Source of the DNA: an uncultured Oscillospiraceae bacterium
Lineage (GTDB): Bacteria > Bacillota > Clostridia > Oscillospirales > Oscillospiraceae
NCBI GenBank assembly: GCA_947585425.1
Contig: CANPWZ010000001.1
Location: 1 to 64,000 of the forward strand
Reading direction: 5' to 3'
DNA: 64,000 nucleotides
Below, piece by piece: positions 18,043 through 27,259 of the stretch. The notes beneath the pieces are model-generated. The model saw only the letters and a list, made by a program, of their open reading frames with translations. It searched no databases and was not told the origin of the DNA. The translations under genes were made by a program, and so were the position numbers. The number at the start of each line of letters is the position of its first letter. The first letter of the stretch is position 1.

Positions 18043-19494
18043 TCATATTTTTTTCCAGACCGCGCCGCCGGGCACGTCGGTGATCTCGACGCCCCGGGTC
18101 CTCAGCTCGTCCCGGATGCGGTCGGCCTCGGCGAAGTTTTTGGCCTTCTTAGCCTCCGCCCGCCGCAGTACCAGCGCGTCGATCTCCGGGTCCCCCTCGC
18201 CGGTGACGGTGAACCCGCCGGAGGCAGAGGAGGCCCGCGCCTGGGCGGCCTCCTTAGCCCGGAGCTCCGCGGCCTTGTCCAGCAGGGACAGGGACAGCAC
18301 CCGGTCGAAACTGTCCAGGATGGCCAGGCGTGTGGCGTCGTTGGTATCCGCTTTCAGGGCGTCGTAAAGGCAGGTCACGCCCAGAGCGGTGTTCAGGTCG
18401 TTCCCCACCCGCTCGATGAATGTGGCCTTGTACTCGGCCAGGACCGCCTGGTCCACGGGGCCGTCCGCCGGCTTGAGGGCGGCGATCCGCTTCACCAGCT
18501 TCTGATAGGCCTTGGCGGCGTTGTCCAGGTTTTCCCAGGAGAACACCAGCGCTTTGCGGTAATGGCTCTGGAGGCAGAAGAAGCGGTAGGCCAGGGGGTC
18601 GTAGCCCTTCTCCTCCAGCAGGGAGACGGTGAGGAACTCCCCCTTGGACTTGGACATCTTGCCATTGTCGGAGTTCAGGTGGTGGACGTGGAACCACTGC
18701 CTGCACCAGGGGTGGCCCAGGTAGGCCTCGGACTGGGCGATCTCGTTGGTGTGGTGGGGGAAGGCGTTGTCCACGCCGCCGCAGTGGAGGTCCAGATACT
18801 CGCCGTTATACTTCATGGAGATGCAGGAGCATTCGATGTGCCAGCCGGGGTAGCCCACCCCCCAGGGGGAGTCCCACTTGAGCGCCTGGTCCTCGAACTT
18901 GGATTTGGTGAACCAGAGGACAAAGTCGTTCTTGTTCCGCTTGTTCAGGTCCTCCTCCACGCCCTCCCGGACGCCCACGGCCAGGTCCTCCTCGTCATGG
19001 TCGTTGAACACATAGTAGCGATCCAGCTTGGAGGTGTCGAAGTAGACGTTGCCGCCGGCGAAGTAGGCATAGCCCTTGTCCATCAGGCCCTGGACCACCT
19101 TGATGAACTCGTCGATGAGGCCGGTGGCGGGCTGGACCACCTCCGGGGTCTTGATGTTCAGCTTGCGGCAGTCGTCGAAAAAGGCGTCGGTGTAGAATCT
19201 GGCGATCTCCATCACCGTCTTGTGCTCCCGGCGGGCGCCCTTCAGCATCTTGTCCTCGCCGGTGTCGGCGTCGGAGCTGAGGTGGCCCACGTCGGTGATG
19301 TTCATGACCCGGTTCACATCGTATCCCTCGTATCGGAGGTATTTCTCCAGGGCGTCCTCCATGATGTAGGAGCGGAGGTTGCCGATGTGGGCGAAGTGGT
19401 AGACGGTGGGGCCGCAGGTGTACATCTCCACCCGGCCGGGGGTGTGGGTGGTGAATTCCTCTTTTTTATGGGTGGCGGAATTGTATAATTGCAT
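18043..19494 (-). CDS. cysS: Cysteinyl-tRNA synthetase
   Basis: 483 aa, normal length for the family. Class I signature HIGN (within FAHIGNLRSY), the zinc/substrate motif CGPTVY near residue 27, and KMSKS (GKMSKSKGEF) are all present, with a C-terminal DALR-type domain and a helical tail rich in Lys/Arg. It charges tRNA-Cys. It begins four bases after the cysE stop, so both are one operon under the upstream T-box. Confidence 0.97.
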   Translation of the reverse strand: MQLYNSATHKKEEFTTHTPGRVEMYTCGPTVYHFAHIGNLRSYIMEDALEKYLRYEGYDVNRVMNITDVGHLSSDADTGEDKMLKGARREHKTVMEIARFYTDAFFDDCRKLNIKTPEVVQPATGLIDEFIKVVQGLMDKGYAYFAGGNVYFDTSKLDRYYVFNDHDEEDLAVGVREGVEEDLNKRNKNDFVLWFTKSKFEDQALKWDSPWGVGYPGWHIECSCISMKYNGEYLDLHCGGVDNAFPHHTNEIAQSEAYLGHPWCRQWFHVHHLNSDNGKMSKSKGEFLTVSLLEEKGYDPLAYRFFCLQSHYRKALVFSWENLDNAAKAYQKLVKRIAALKPADGPVDQAVLAEYKATFIERVGNDLNTALGVTCLYDALKADTNDATRLAILDSFDRVLSLSLLDKAAELRAKEAAQARASSASGGFTVTGEGDPEIDALVLRRAEAKKAKNFAEADRIRDELRTRGVEITDVPGGAVWKKI

Positions 19495-19498
19495 GACG

Positions 19499-20212
19499 TC
19501 AATTCTCCTTATCTGACGGGTTATCCTTTGGGACGTAATTTTCAGCGGCTTTGAGGAAGGGCTCGCCGGCCAGGTCCGCGGCCTGGCGCTCGACGAGCTG
19601 CTCCAGCCACTCCACCCGGGAGTTCAGGGCCTGCAGCTCCTTCTGGATCGGGTCGGACACGCTGATCTGGTCCACCCGCCCGGCGAAGTCCACCTTCTCG
19701 CCCGCGATGCGCACCACCCGGGCGGGGACGCCCACGGCGGTGGCGTTGGGGGGTATCTCGGACAGGACCACGGCGTTGGCGGCGATGCGGGCGCCGTCCC
19801 CCACCTTGAAGGGGCCCAGCACCTTGGCGCCGGTGGAGATCAGCACGTTGTTGCCGATGGTGGGGTGGCGCTTGCCCTGGTCCTTGCCGGTGCCGCCCAG
19901 GGTGACCCCGTGGTAGATCAGGCAGTCGTCCCCGATCTCGGCGGTCTCGCCGATGACGATGCCCATGCCGTGGTCCATGACCAGCCGTCGGCCGATCCGG
20001 GCCCCGGGGTGGATCTCGATCCCCGTCCAGCAGCGGCACCACTGGGAGACGCACCGGGCGATGAATTTCAGCTTGTGTTGGTAGAAGAAGTGCGCGATGC
20101 GGTGGTAGATGACGGCGTGGACGCCGGGGTATAGCAGGAAGATCTCCAGCCGGCTCCGGGCCGCCGGGTCGCGGGCCTGATAGGCCCGCAGGGTCTCGCC
20201 CAATCGGGTCAT
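19499..20212 (-). CDS. cysE: Serine O-acetyltransferase
   Basis: 237 aa. The N-terminal helical region with RLEIFLLYPGVHAVIYHR is followed by a left-handed beta-helix of hexapeptide repeats with MDHGMGIVIGETAEIGD, the active-site His segment typical of CysE. It makes O-acetylserine, the precursor of cysteine. The C-terminal 50 residues are a charged coiled-coil-like extension (LQALNSRVEWLEQLVERQ). GAGGAG eight bases upstream supports the start. It is the first gene of a cysteine operon that senses uncharged tRNA-Cys. Confidence 0.95.
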   Translation of the reverse strand: MTRLGETLRAYQARDPAARSRLEIFLLYPGVHAVIYHRIAHFFYQHKLKFIARCVSQWCRCWTGIEIHPGARIGRRLVMDHGMGIVIGETAEIGDDCLIYHGVTLGGTGKDQGKRHPTIGNNVLISTGAKVLGPFKVGDGARIAANAVVLSEIPPNATAVGVPARVVRIAGEKVDFAGRVDQISVSDPIQKELQALNSRVEWLEQLVERQAADLAGEPFLKAAENYVPKDNPSDKEN

Positions 20213-20226
20213 AATGATCGCTCCTC

Positions 20227-20465
20227 AAAAAAGAAAATCCCCCCACGCCCGAAGGCATGAGAGGCGAAGATCGTTCGCGGTTCCACTCTCGTTTATCGCT
20301 CGAAGGCTTTGACGCAGCCACGCGGAGGGCGCCCATGTCCCCCTCGCTCCCGCCCGCAATTCGCGCCGTCCTTCCACGAGGGCCGCTTGCAGCCGGCGGC
20401 GGCCCCTCTCTGACGCTTCCGAAACGGACTACTGAAAGGCGTTCATCGCGATATTCTCTTGTCGC
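20227..20465 (-). ncRNA. T-box riboswitch, probably tRNA-Cys specific
   Basis: On the minus strand the leader carries the conserved 14-nt T-box sequence AGAGTGGAACCGCG (20289-20276). It is followed by a terminator helix (CCTCTCATGCC / GGGCGTGGGGGG region, 20264-20239) ending in a T-rich tract (20238-20227). Upstream are a Stem I-like AGTA...CAGAGAG element and a long GC hairpin. A TGC triplet at 20358-20356 in CGAATTGCGGG is my candidate specifier, in line with cysE-cysS downstream. Full stem assignment was not folded by program. Confidence 0.85.
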
Positions 20466-20471
20466 CCCAGT

Positions 20472-20500
20472 ATATTACCACGGGCGGCGGATGGTGTCAA
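20472..20500 (-). promoter_or_regulatory. Promoter of the T-box cysE-cysS operon
   Basis: Minus strand TTGACA (20500-20495), 17-bp spacer, TAATAT (20477-20472). Near-consensus. Confidence 0.85.
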
Positions 20501-20523
20501 GAGGGAAGGAGAGAGGGACTATC

Positions 20524-20627
20524 ATATGTTAATCACATATATTTTTTTACAGAGCGTAATTTTGTACAAAATAACGCTTTCATGTTGGGCGGGATGAGTA
20601 TATACTATGTGCCAAACTGTATAGTTT
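20524..20627. promoter_or_regulatory. Cluster of three dyads upstream of the ABC exporter
   Basis: Dyad 1: ATATGT-5 bp-ACATAT (20524-20540). Dyad 2: a 26-bp near-perfect palindrome (20553-20578) with arms AGCGT...ACGCT around ATTTTGTACAAAAT, only one mismatched pair. Dyad 3: AAACT-GTAT-AGTTT (20614-20627). TATACT at 20601-20606 is a possible -10 box. Regulator binding sites are inferred; the regulator gene is not adjacent. Confidence 0.6.
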
Positions 20628-20687
20628 ACGGCGTCGGCCCGGCCTTGCTCCGGGCGGTAAGAGCCGGGAAAGGAGTTTTTTGCAGAT

Positions 20688-22430
20688 ATGTTGAAACGGT
20701 TAGCGGCGTCGGTCCGGGAGTTCAAGGCCACGACCATCGCCACGCCCATCCTGGTGTCCTTCGAGGTGATCGCCGAGTGCGTCATCCCCATGGTCATGGC
20801 CGAGCTCATCAAGCAGATCGAGGCCGGCTGCGGGCTGGACGTCATCGTTCGGTTCGGCGGGGCGCTGATTTTGCTGGCGGGCTTCTCCCTGGTGATGGGC
20901 TGGGCGGCGGGCACCACCTGCGCCATCGCCTCCACCGGGTTCGCCCGGAACCTGCGGCAGGATATGTTTTTCGCCATCCAGGGGTTCTCCTTCGCCAACA
21001 TCGACAAGTTCTCCACGTCCTCCCTGGTGACACGGCTCACCACCGACGTGACCAACGTGCAGATGGCCTTTATGATGCTGATCCGGGGGGCCATCCGCTC
21101 CCCCTTCATGCTGGTGTTCTCTTTCTTCATGGCCTACACCATGGGCGGGTCCCTGGCCTTCGTCTTCCTGTTCACCATCCCGGTGCTGCTGGTGGGCCTG
21201 TCCCTGGTCATCTGGAAGACCATGCCCCTGTTCCGGCGGGTGTTCCGCAAGTATGACCGGCTGAACGAGTCCATCCAGGAGAACGTGCAGGCCATGCGGG
21301 TGGTCAAGTCCTTTGTCCGGGAGGACTATGAGAAGGAGAAGTTCAACGCCGCCGCCGAGGACGTGTGCATCGACTTTACCAAGGCGGAGAAGATCCTGGC
21401 CCTGAACAGCCCCATCATGCAGTTCTGCGTGTACACCGGCATGATCCTCATCGCCTCTCTGGGCTCCCGGATCATCATCAGCACCGGCGGCGCCGCCCTG
21501 AACGTGGGGCAGATGTCCGCCCTGATGACTTACAGCTTCCAGATCCTCATGAGCCTGATGATGCTGTCCATGGTGTTCGTGATGATCACCATGTCGGTGG
21601 AGTCGGGCCGGCGCATCGCCGAGGTGCTGGAGGAGACCTCCACCATCGCCAGCCCGGAAGACCCCGTGGAGACGGTGAAGGACGGCTCCATCGACTTCGA
21701 TCACGTGTCCTTCCGCTACTCCGAGCACGCCCAGCGCATGGCCCTGTCCGACGTGGACCTCCACATCCGCTCCGGCGAGACCATCGGCATCCTGGGCGGC
21801 ACCGGCTCCTCCAAGTCCACCCTGATCCAGCTCATCTCCCGGCTGTACGACGTGACCGGGGGAGAGGTGAAGGTGGGCGGCGTGGATGTGCGGGACTACG
21901 ACCTGACCGCCCTCAGGGACGCGGTGTCGGTGGTGCTGCAGAAGAACGTGCTGTTCTCCGGCACCATCAAGGAGAACCTGCGCTGGGGCGATTTGAACGC
22001 CAGCGACGAGGAGCTGGTCCACGCGTGTAAGCTGGCCCAGGCCGACGAGTTCATCAGCCAGTTCCCCGACGGGTACGACACCTACATCGAGCAGGGGGGC
22101 ACCAACGTGTCCGGCGGCCAGAAGCAGCGGCTCTGCATCGCCCGGGCCCTGCTGAAAAAGCCCAAGGTTTTGATTTTGGACGACTCCACCTCCGCCGTGG
22201 ACACCAAGACCGACGCCCTCATCCGCAAGGCCTTCCGGGAGTATCTGCCCGAGACCACCAAGATCATCGTGGCCCAGCGGGTGGCCTCGGTGGAGGACGC
22301 CGACCGCATCCTCATCCTGGACGGGGGCGCCATCGCCGCCGTGGGCACCCACGAGGAGCTGCTGGCCTCCAACCCCATCTACCAGGAGATCTATCACTCC
22401 CAGAACAAGGCGGGAGGTGAGCGGGAATGA
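20688..22430 (+). CDS. ABC exporter half-transporter, degenerate-site subunit
   Basis: 580 aa: six-helix exporter domain (about 1-320) and an ATPase domain. Walker A is GGTGSSKST (Lys376), signature VSGGQKQR, Walker B VLILDD. The catalytic Glu after Walker B is replaced by Asp499, typical of the non-catalytic site in heterodimeric type IV exporters (BmrC/BmrD, LmrC/LmrD type). Its last four bases overlap the partner gene. AAAGGAG lies twelve bases upstream of the ATG. Drug, lipid or peptide export is likely; the substrate is unknown. Confidence 0.9.
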   Translation: MLKRLAASVREFKATTIATPILVSFEVIAECVIPMVMAELIKQIEAGCGLDVIVRFGGALILLAGFSLVMGWAAGTTCAIASTGFARNLRQDMFFAIQGFSFANIDKFSTSSLVTRLTTDVTNVQMAFMMLIRGAIRSPFMLVFSFFMAYTMGGSLAFVFLFTIPVLLVGLSLVIWKTMPLFRRVFRKYDRLNESIQENVQAMRVVKSFVREDYEKEKFNAAAEDVCIDFTKAEKILALNSPIMQFCVYTGMILIASLGSRIIISTGGAALNVGQMSALMTYSFQILMSLMMLSMVFVMITMSVESGRRIAEVLEETSTIASPEDPVETVKDGSIDFDHVSFRYSEHAQRMALSDVDLHIRSGETIGILGGTGSSKSTLIQLISRLYDVTGGEVKVGGVDVRDYDLTALRDAVSVVLQKNVLFSGTIKENLRWGDLNASDEELVHACKLAQADEFISQFPDGYDTYIEQGGTNVSGGQKQRLCIARALLKKPKVLILDDSTSAVDTKTDALIRKAFREYLPETTKIIVAQRVASVEDADRILILDGGAIAAVGTHEELLASNPIYQEIYHSQNKAGGERE

Positions 22431-24319
22431 AGCCTAATGTGAAGCTCGGCCCCACCCTGAAACGCATCTGGCGCACCCTCATCGGCTTTTACCCCGTGAT
22501 GCTGCCGGTGACGCTGCTGTGTATCCTGTTCAGCGCCGCGGTGAGCGCCGTCCCCTCCCTGTTCATGCAGAAGGTCATCGCCATCATCGAGGAGTGCTGG
22601 CCCACTAAGGACTGGGCGGGGGCCTCGGGCCGCATCTTCGGGATCATCATCGTGCTGGCGGCGCTATACGCGGTGTCCCTGTTCAGCGTGTTCCTGTGGA
22701 ACCGGCTCATGGCCATCATCACCCAGGGCACCCTGAAAAAGCTGCGCTGCAGGATGTTCGACGGGATGCAGGATCTGCCCATCCGCTACTTTGACACCAA
22801 CAGCCACGGGGACATCATGTCCTTCTACACCAACGACATCGACACCCTGCGGCAGCTCATCTCCCAGTCCCTGCCCAACCTGCTGAACTCCGCGGTCATC
22901 GTCATCACCAACTTCTTTATCATGGTGTGGTTCAGCGTGCCCCTGACCCTGGTGGTGCTGGCGGGGGTGGTCATCATGATCGCCGTTACCCGCAAGGTGG
23001 GGGGCGGCTCCGCCAAATACTTCCGCCGCACCCAGAAGTCCGTGGCCCGGCTGGAGGGCTTTGTGGAGGAGCTGATGGAGGGCCAGAAGGTGGTCAAGGT
23101 CTTCAACCACGAGACCGAGACCAAAAAGGACTTCGTCGGGTTCAACGACCAGCTCTACGAGGACTCCAAGGCCGCCAACCGTTACGCCAATACCCTGATG
23201 CCCATCCTCAACAACATGGGCCACATCATCTACGCCGCCTGCGCCATCGTGGGCGGGGTGATGCTCATCCTGAACGCCCCCAACCCCTGCCTGTCCGGCA
23301 TGGCCGTCAGCATCAGCGTGGTGGTGCCCTTCCTGAACATGACCCGGCAGTTCTCCGGTAGCATCAGCCAGGTGTCCCAGCAGGTGAACCCCATCGTCAT
23401 GGGCATGGCGGGCGCCCAGCGGGTCTTTGACCTGATGGACCAGCAGCCCGAGACCGACGAGGGGAAGGTGACCCTGGTCAACGTGAAGGAGCGGGCCGAC
23501 GGCTCCCTGGAGGAGTGCTCCCAGCGGACCAACGTGTGGGCCTGGAAGGTCCCCCAGGCGGACGGTTCCTTTACCTACACCAGGCTCACCGGCGACGTGC
23601 GGTTCCAGAACGTGGACTTCGGCTACGTGCCGGAGAAAACGGTGCTCCACGACATCACCCTGTTCGCCGAGCCCGGCCAGAAGGTGGCCTTCGTGGGGGC
23701 CACCGGCGCGGGCAAGACCACCATCACCAACCTGATCAACCGATTCTACGACATCCACAAGGGCCGGATCCTCTATGACGGCATCGACATCATGGAGATC
23801 AAAAAGGCCGACCTGCGCCGGTCTCTCGGCATCGTGCTCCAGGACACCAACCTGTTCACCGGCACCGTGATGGAGAATATCCGCTACGGCAACCTGGACG
23901 CCTGCGACGAGGAGTGTATCGCCGCGGCGGAGCTGGCCGGGGCCCACGACTTCATCACCCGGCTGCCCGACGGCTATGATACCATGCTCACCGGCAACGG
24001 GGCCAACCTGTCCCAGGGCCAGCGGCAGCTGCTGGCCATCGCCCGGTGCGCCGTGGCCGACCCGCCGGTGATGATCCTGGACGAGGCCACCTCCTCCATC
24101 GACACCCGCACCGAGGCCATCGTCCAGCGGGGCATGGACGCCCTCATGACCGGGCGCACCGTGTTCGTCATCGCCCACCGGCTGTCCACCGTCCAGAACT
24201 CCGACGTCATCATGGTGCTGGAGCAGGGCCGCATCATCGAGCGGGGCAGCCACGACAAGCTCATCGCCGAAAAGGGCAAGTACTATCAGCTCTACACCGG
24301 CGCGTTTGAGCTGGAATAA
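22427..24319 (+). CDS. ABC exporter half-transporter, catalytic subunit
   Basis: 630 aa, partner of the preceding gene (ATGA overlap). It has six membrane helices, a longer inter-domain linker (about residues 345-390, VNVKERADGSLEECSQ...) as usual for the larger partner, Walker A GATGAGKTT (Lys430), signature LSQGQRQ, and a consensus Walker B with catalytic Glu553 in ILDEATSSID. The pair should form one degenerate and one active ATP site. Confidence 0.92.
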   Translation: MKPNVKLGPTLKRIWRTLIGFYPVMLPVTLLCILFSAAVSAVPSLFMQKVIAIIEECWPTKDWAGASGRIFGIIIVLAALYAVSLFSVFLWNRLMAIITQGTLKKLRCRMFDGMQDLPIRYFDTNSHGDIMSFYTNDIDTLRQLISQSLPNLLNSAVIVITNFFIMVWFSVPLTLVVLAGVVIMIAVTRKVGGGSAKYFRRTQKSVARLEGFVEELMEGQKVVKVFNHETETKKDFVGFNDQLYEDSKAANRYANTLMPILNNMGHIIYAACAIVGGVMLILNAPNPCLSGMAVSISVVVPFLNMTRQFSGSISQVSQQVNPIVMGMAGAQRVFDLMDQQPETDEGKVTLVNVKERADGSLEECSQRTNVWAWKVPQADGSFTYTRLTGDVRFQNVDFGYVPEKTVLHDITLFAEPGQKVAFVGATGAGKTTITNLINRFYDIHKGRILYDGIDIMEIKKADLRRSLGIVLQDTNLFTGTVMENIRYGNLDACDEECIAAAELAGAHDFITRLPDGYDTMLTGNGANLSQGQRQLLAIARCAVADPPVMILDEATSSIDTRTEAIVQRGMDALMTGRTVFVIAHRLSTVQNSDVIMVLEQGRIIERGSHDKLIAEKGKYYQLYTGAFELE

Positions 24320-24335
24320 ACCGCATAACAGCAGC

Positions 24336-24361
24336 AAGGCCCCGGCGGAAGCCGGGGCCTT
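24336..24361. terminator. Bidirectional terminator
   Basis: 11-bp stem AAGGCCCCGGC / GCCGGGGCCTT with a GGAA tetraloop and TTTTC tail; lies between convergent genes. Confidence 0.85.
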
Positions 24362-24367
24362 TTCTGA

Positions 24368-24796
24368 TCAGAGAAATTGTTTCATTTCCTCGATGTTGGA
24401 CTGCTCGGTGTGGAGCAGCTTGTCCGCCAGGGCCCGGACCTCGCCGTCGTGCAGGTCGCAGTCCCGGATGGTGCGCAGGCTCTTGGTCACCCCCATGGTG
24501 GAGCCCTGGATCATCATCTCCGCGATGTTGGTGGAGGAGCGGTCGGTCATGGCCTTCATGGTGCTCATGGCCTCGGAGGACAGGCGGGCCACCGGGCTGA
24601 TGCCCTTGGAGGGCTCGCCCCGGGCGTGGAGCATGGAGTCGGCGCTGGACTGGAGCTTTTCGTACTCGGTGCGCTGGGCGGAGAGGGCGTCGACCAAATG
24701 GGGATTTTTGGCGTAGCGCAGCACCGTGTCGATGCCCTCCACTCCCATTTGGGCGGTCTGGTAGATGTGATTGAGCAGTTGGGTCTCGGTCAGCAT
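24368..24796 (-). CDS. Conserved helical protein of unknown function
   Basis: 142 aa, almost entirely alpha-helical, with four long amphipathic helices (QLLNHIYQTAQMGVEGIDTVLRY, ALSAQRTEYEKLQSSA, AEMMIQGSTMGVTKS, ALADKLLHTEQSNIEEMKQFL quoted in part). The pattern suggests a ferritin-like or DUF2383-like four-helix bundle. No ferroxidase ExxH pair is obvious. It is a single-gene unit divergent from recD2. Small bundles of this kind are common in Clostridia, and their role is not established. Confidence 0.65.
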   Translation of the reverse strand: MLTETQLLNHIYQTAQMGVEGIDTVLRYAKNPHLVDALSAQRTEYEKLQSSADSMLHARGEPSKGISPVARLSSEAMSTMKAMTDRSSTNIAEMMIQGSTMGVTKSLRTIRDCDLHDGEVRALADKLLHTEQSNIEEMKQFL

Positions 24797-24848
24797 TCTT
24801 TCTCACCTCGTATTTCATGTGAGGATAGTATGCGCGCCAAATTCACAG

Positions 24849-24877
24849 TTGAAAATGGAAATGTTTTTTGCTACAAT
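24849..24877 (+). promoter_or_regulatory. Promoter of recD2
   Basis: TTGAAA (24849-24854), 17-bp spacer, TACAAT (24872-24877). Confidence 0.75.
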
Positions 24878-24909
24878 AGCGAAAAGAACAAATGTTTGAG
24901 GAGGCCGCC

Positions 24910-27141
24910 ATGGCTGTGGAGAGATCGGAAGGGCAGGAATGGAATCACATCGAGGGCGCGGTGGAGGCGGTGCTGTTCCGCAACGAGGAGAACGGCTACA
25001 CGGTGCTGAAGCTGGACTGCGGCGAGAAGGGGGACGTGGCGGTGGTGGGCTGTATGCCCGGCGTCACCCCCGGCGAGCGGCTGGAGCTGGAGGGCACCTG
25101 GGGCCGCCACCCCAGCTACGGGGAGCAGTTCAAGGCGGAGGTGGTGGTCCGGCGGCTGCCGGAGGGAGAGCGGGCCATCTTTGAGTACCTGGCCTCCGGG
25201 GCCGTCAAGGGCGTCCGCATGGGGACGGCGCGGCAGATCGTGGACCGATTCGGGGAAAAGGCCCTGGAGATCATCGAGAACGAGCCGGAGCGGCTGGCCG
25301 AGATCCGGGGCATCACCCCCAAGCGGGCCAGGGCCATCGGCGAGGCGTTCCGGGAGCAGATGGGGATGCGGCGGCTGGCGGAGTTTTTGTCGGAACACCG
25401 GCTCCCCCTGGCCGCCGCGGTGCCGCTCTACAAACGGTTCGGCGACGTGGCGGTGGAGGTGGTGCGGGACAATCCGTACCTGCTGGCGGACAGGTCCCTG
25501 GAGGTGCCCTTTGCCCAGGTGGACGCCCTGGCCATCGAGCTGGGGGTGGCGGGGGACGACCCCCAGCGGGTGGAGGCCGCCCTCCAGTTCGAGCTGGACC
25601 ACAACGCCAACAACGGCCACGTGTTTCTGCCCCGGGAGAAGCTGCTCGCGGCCACCGCCGCCCTCATCGGCGTGGAGGGGGACTGCCTGGACAAGGGGCT
25701 TGAGGAGCTGATCCGGCGGGGCGAGGTGGTCCGGGAGGACATCGCGGGGGTCACCGCCTGCTATCCCGCGGAGCTCTATGAGGCGGAGTGCTATGTGGCC
25801 ATGCGGCTGGGGGAGATGTGCTCCGCCGAGCTGCGGGCGCCGGACGACCTGGACCGGCTCATCGGGCGCATCGAGAAGGAGCAGGGCATCGTATACGCGG
25901 AGCAGCAGCGGGAGGCGGTGGAGCTGGCGGCATCCCGGCAGGTGATGCTGCTCACCGGGGGGCCGGGCACCGGCAAGACCACCTCCCTGCGGGGGGTGCT
26001 GGCCCTGTTCGACCGGCTGGGGCTGGAGACCGCCCTGGCGGCCCCCACCGGGCGGGCGGCCAAGAAGCTGGCCGAGACCTGCGGGACGGAGGCGGCCACC
26101 ATCCACCGGCTGCTGTGTACCCAGCTGGACCCCTTCACCGGGATGCTGGCCTTTACCAAAAATCAGGACGAGCCTCTGGAGGCGGACGCGGTCATTGTGG
26201 ACGAGACCTCCATGGTGGATATGTCTCTCATGGCGGCGCTGCTGGCCGCCCTCCGCTCCGACTGCCGGCTGGTGCTGGTGGGCGACCCGGATCAACTGCC
26301 CTCCGTGGGGCCGGGGAACGTGCTGGATCACCTGCTGCGCAGCGGTGTGGTGCCCTCTGTCCGGCTCACCGAGATCTTCCGGCAGGCCAGGGAGAGCGCC
26401 ATCGTCATGAACGCCCACGGGGTCAACGAGGGGAAGGCGCCAAGGCTGGATAACAGGAGCCGGGACTTCTTCTATCTGGGCAGGCGGGACGCCGCCCGGA
26501 CGGCGGAGACCGTGGTGGAACTGTGCCAGACCCGGCTGCCCAAAAACATGGGCATCCCGCCGGAGCAGATCCAGGTGCTGTCCCCCACCCGGCGGAGAGG
26601 GGCGGGCACCGCCGCCCTCAACCGGGCCTTGCAGGACGCCCTCAATCCCCCCGCCGAGGGCAAGGGGGAGCGGGCCTTCGGGCAGTACATCTTCCGGGAG
26701 GGCGACCGGGTGATGCAGGTGAAGAACAATTACGACCTGTTCTGGGAGGACCCAAACACCGGCGAGCGGGACATGGGGGTGTTCAACGGCGATGTGGGCA
26801 TCATCCAGGAGGCGGGCGGAGGCGGGGTCACCGTGTCCTTCGACGGGCATTTGGTGGTCTATCCCCCGGAGCTGCTGGGAGAGCTGGAGCCGGCCTACGC
26901 CGTCACCGTCCACAAGGCCCAGGGCAGCGAGTACCGGGCGGTGATCCTGGCCCTCAGCGACGTGCCGCCCTCCCTGCTGGCCCGGGGGGTCCTGTATACC
27001 GCCATCACCAGGGCCAGGGAGCTGTTCATCCTGGTGGGCAGCGACGAGCTGATGGCCAAAATGGTGGCCAACGACCGGCATACCAGGCGGTACTCCGCCC
27101 TCCGCACCCGGCTGCTGCGGGAGATGGGCGCGGAGGCGTGA
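24910..27141 (+). CDS. recD2: RecD2-type ATP-dependent DNA helicase
   Basis: 743 aa SF1B 5'-3' helicase. The N-terminal domain (about 1-180) with tandem helix-hairpin-helix-like motifs (IRGITPKRARAIGE) is characteristic of RecD2 and absent from RecBCD RecD. The helicase core has Walker A TGGPGTGKTT (Lys356), VDETSMVD, GDPDQLPSVGPG and a C-terminal TVHKAQGSEY motif. GAGGAGG five bases before this ATG favours it over the ATG six codons upstream. It acts in DNA repair without RecBC. Confidence 0.93.
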   Translation: MAVERSEGQEWNHIEGAVEAVLFRNEENGYTVLKLDCGEKGDVAVVGCMPGVTPGERLELEGTWGRHPSYGEQFKAEVVVRRLPEGERAIFEYLASGAVKGVRMGTARQIVDRFGEKALEIIENEPERLAEIRGITPKRARAIGEAFREQMGMRRLAEFLSEHRLPLAAAVPLYKRFGDVAVEVVRDNPYLLADRSLEVPFAQVDALAIELGVAGDDPQRVEAALQFELDHNANNGHVFLPREKLLAATAALIGVEGDCLDKGLEELIRRGEVVREDIAGVTACYPAELYEAECYVAMRLGEMCSAELRAPDDLDRLIGRIEKEQGIVYAEQQREAVELAASRQVMLLTGGPGTGKTTSLRGVLALFDRLGLETALAAPTGRAAKKLAETCGTEAATIHRLLCTQLDPFTGMLAFTKNQDEPLEADAVIVDETSMVDMSLMAALLAALRSDCRLVLVGDPDQLPSVGPGNVLDHLLRSGVVPSVRLTEIFRQARESAIVMNAHGVNEGKAPRLDNRSRDFFYLGRRDAARTAETVVELCQTRLPKNMGIPPEQIQVLSPTRRRGAGTAALNRALQDALNPPAEGKGERAFGQYIFREGDRVMQVKNNYDLFWEDPNTGERDMGVFNGDVGIIQEAGGGGVTVSFDGHLVVYPPELLGELEPAYAVTVHKAQGSEYRAVILALSDVPPSLLARGVLYTAITRARELFILVGSDELMAKMVANDRHTRRYSALRTRLLREMGAEA

Positions 27142-27162
27142 CATTTGGATCAAAATGGGGAG

Positions 27163-27197
27163 TCCCCGGAGCGAGTTTTTCGCTCCGGGGATTTTTT
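27163..27197 (+). terminator. Terminator of recD2
   Basis: 11-bp stem TCCCCGGAGCG / CGCTCCGGGGA with a 7-base loop and T6. It isolates the phage cluster that follows from recD2. Confidence 0.9.
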
Positions 27198-27259
27198 GCG
27201 CCTTGCACCGGGAGGGGCAACAAATCACCGTATGTCACGGGGTGCGGAGGGGGTTCGGC

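Noticed and set aside
20257-20532. Open frame of 91 codons on the plus strand upstream of the ABC exporter
   Set aside because: It lies over the minus-strand T-box and its promoter; no ribosome site or family resemblance.
27142-27259. Attachment site of the phage cluster
   Set aside because: I compared the flanks (27142-27259 and 40107-40190) by eye and saw no direct repeat; no tRNA gene is adjacent and no integrase exists.
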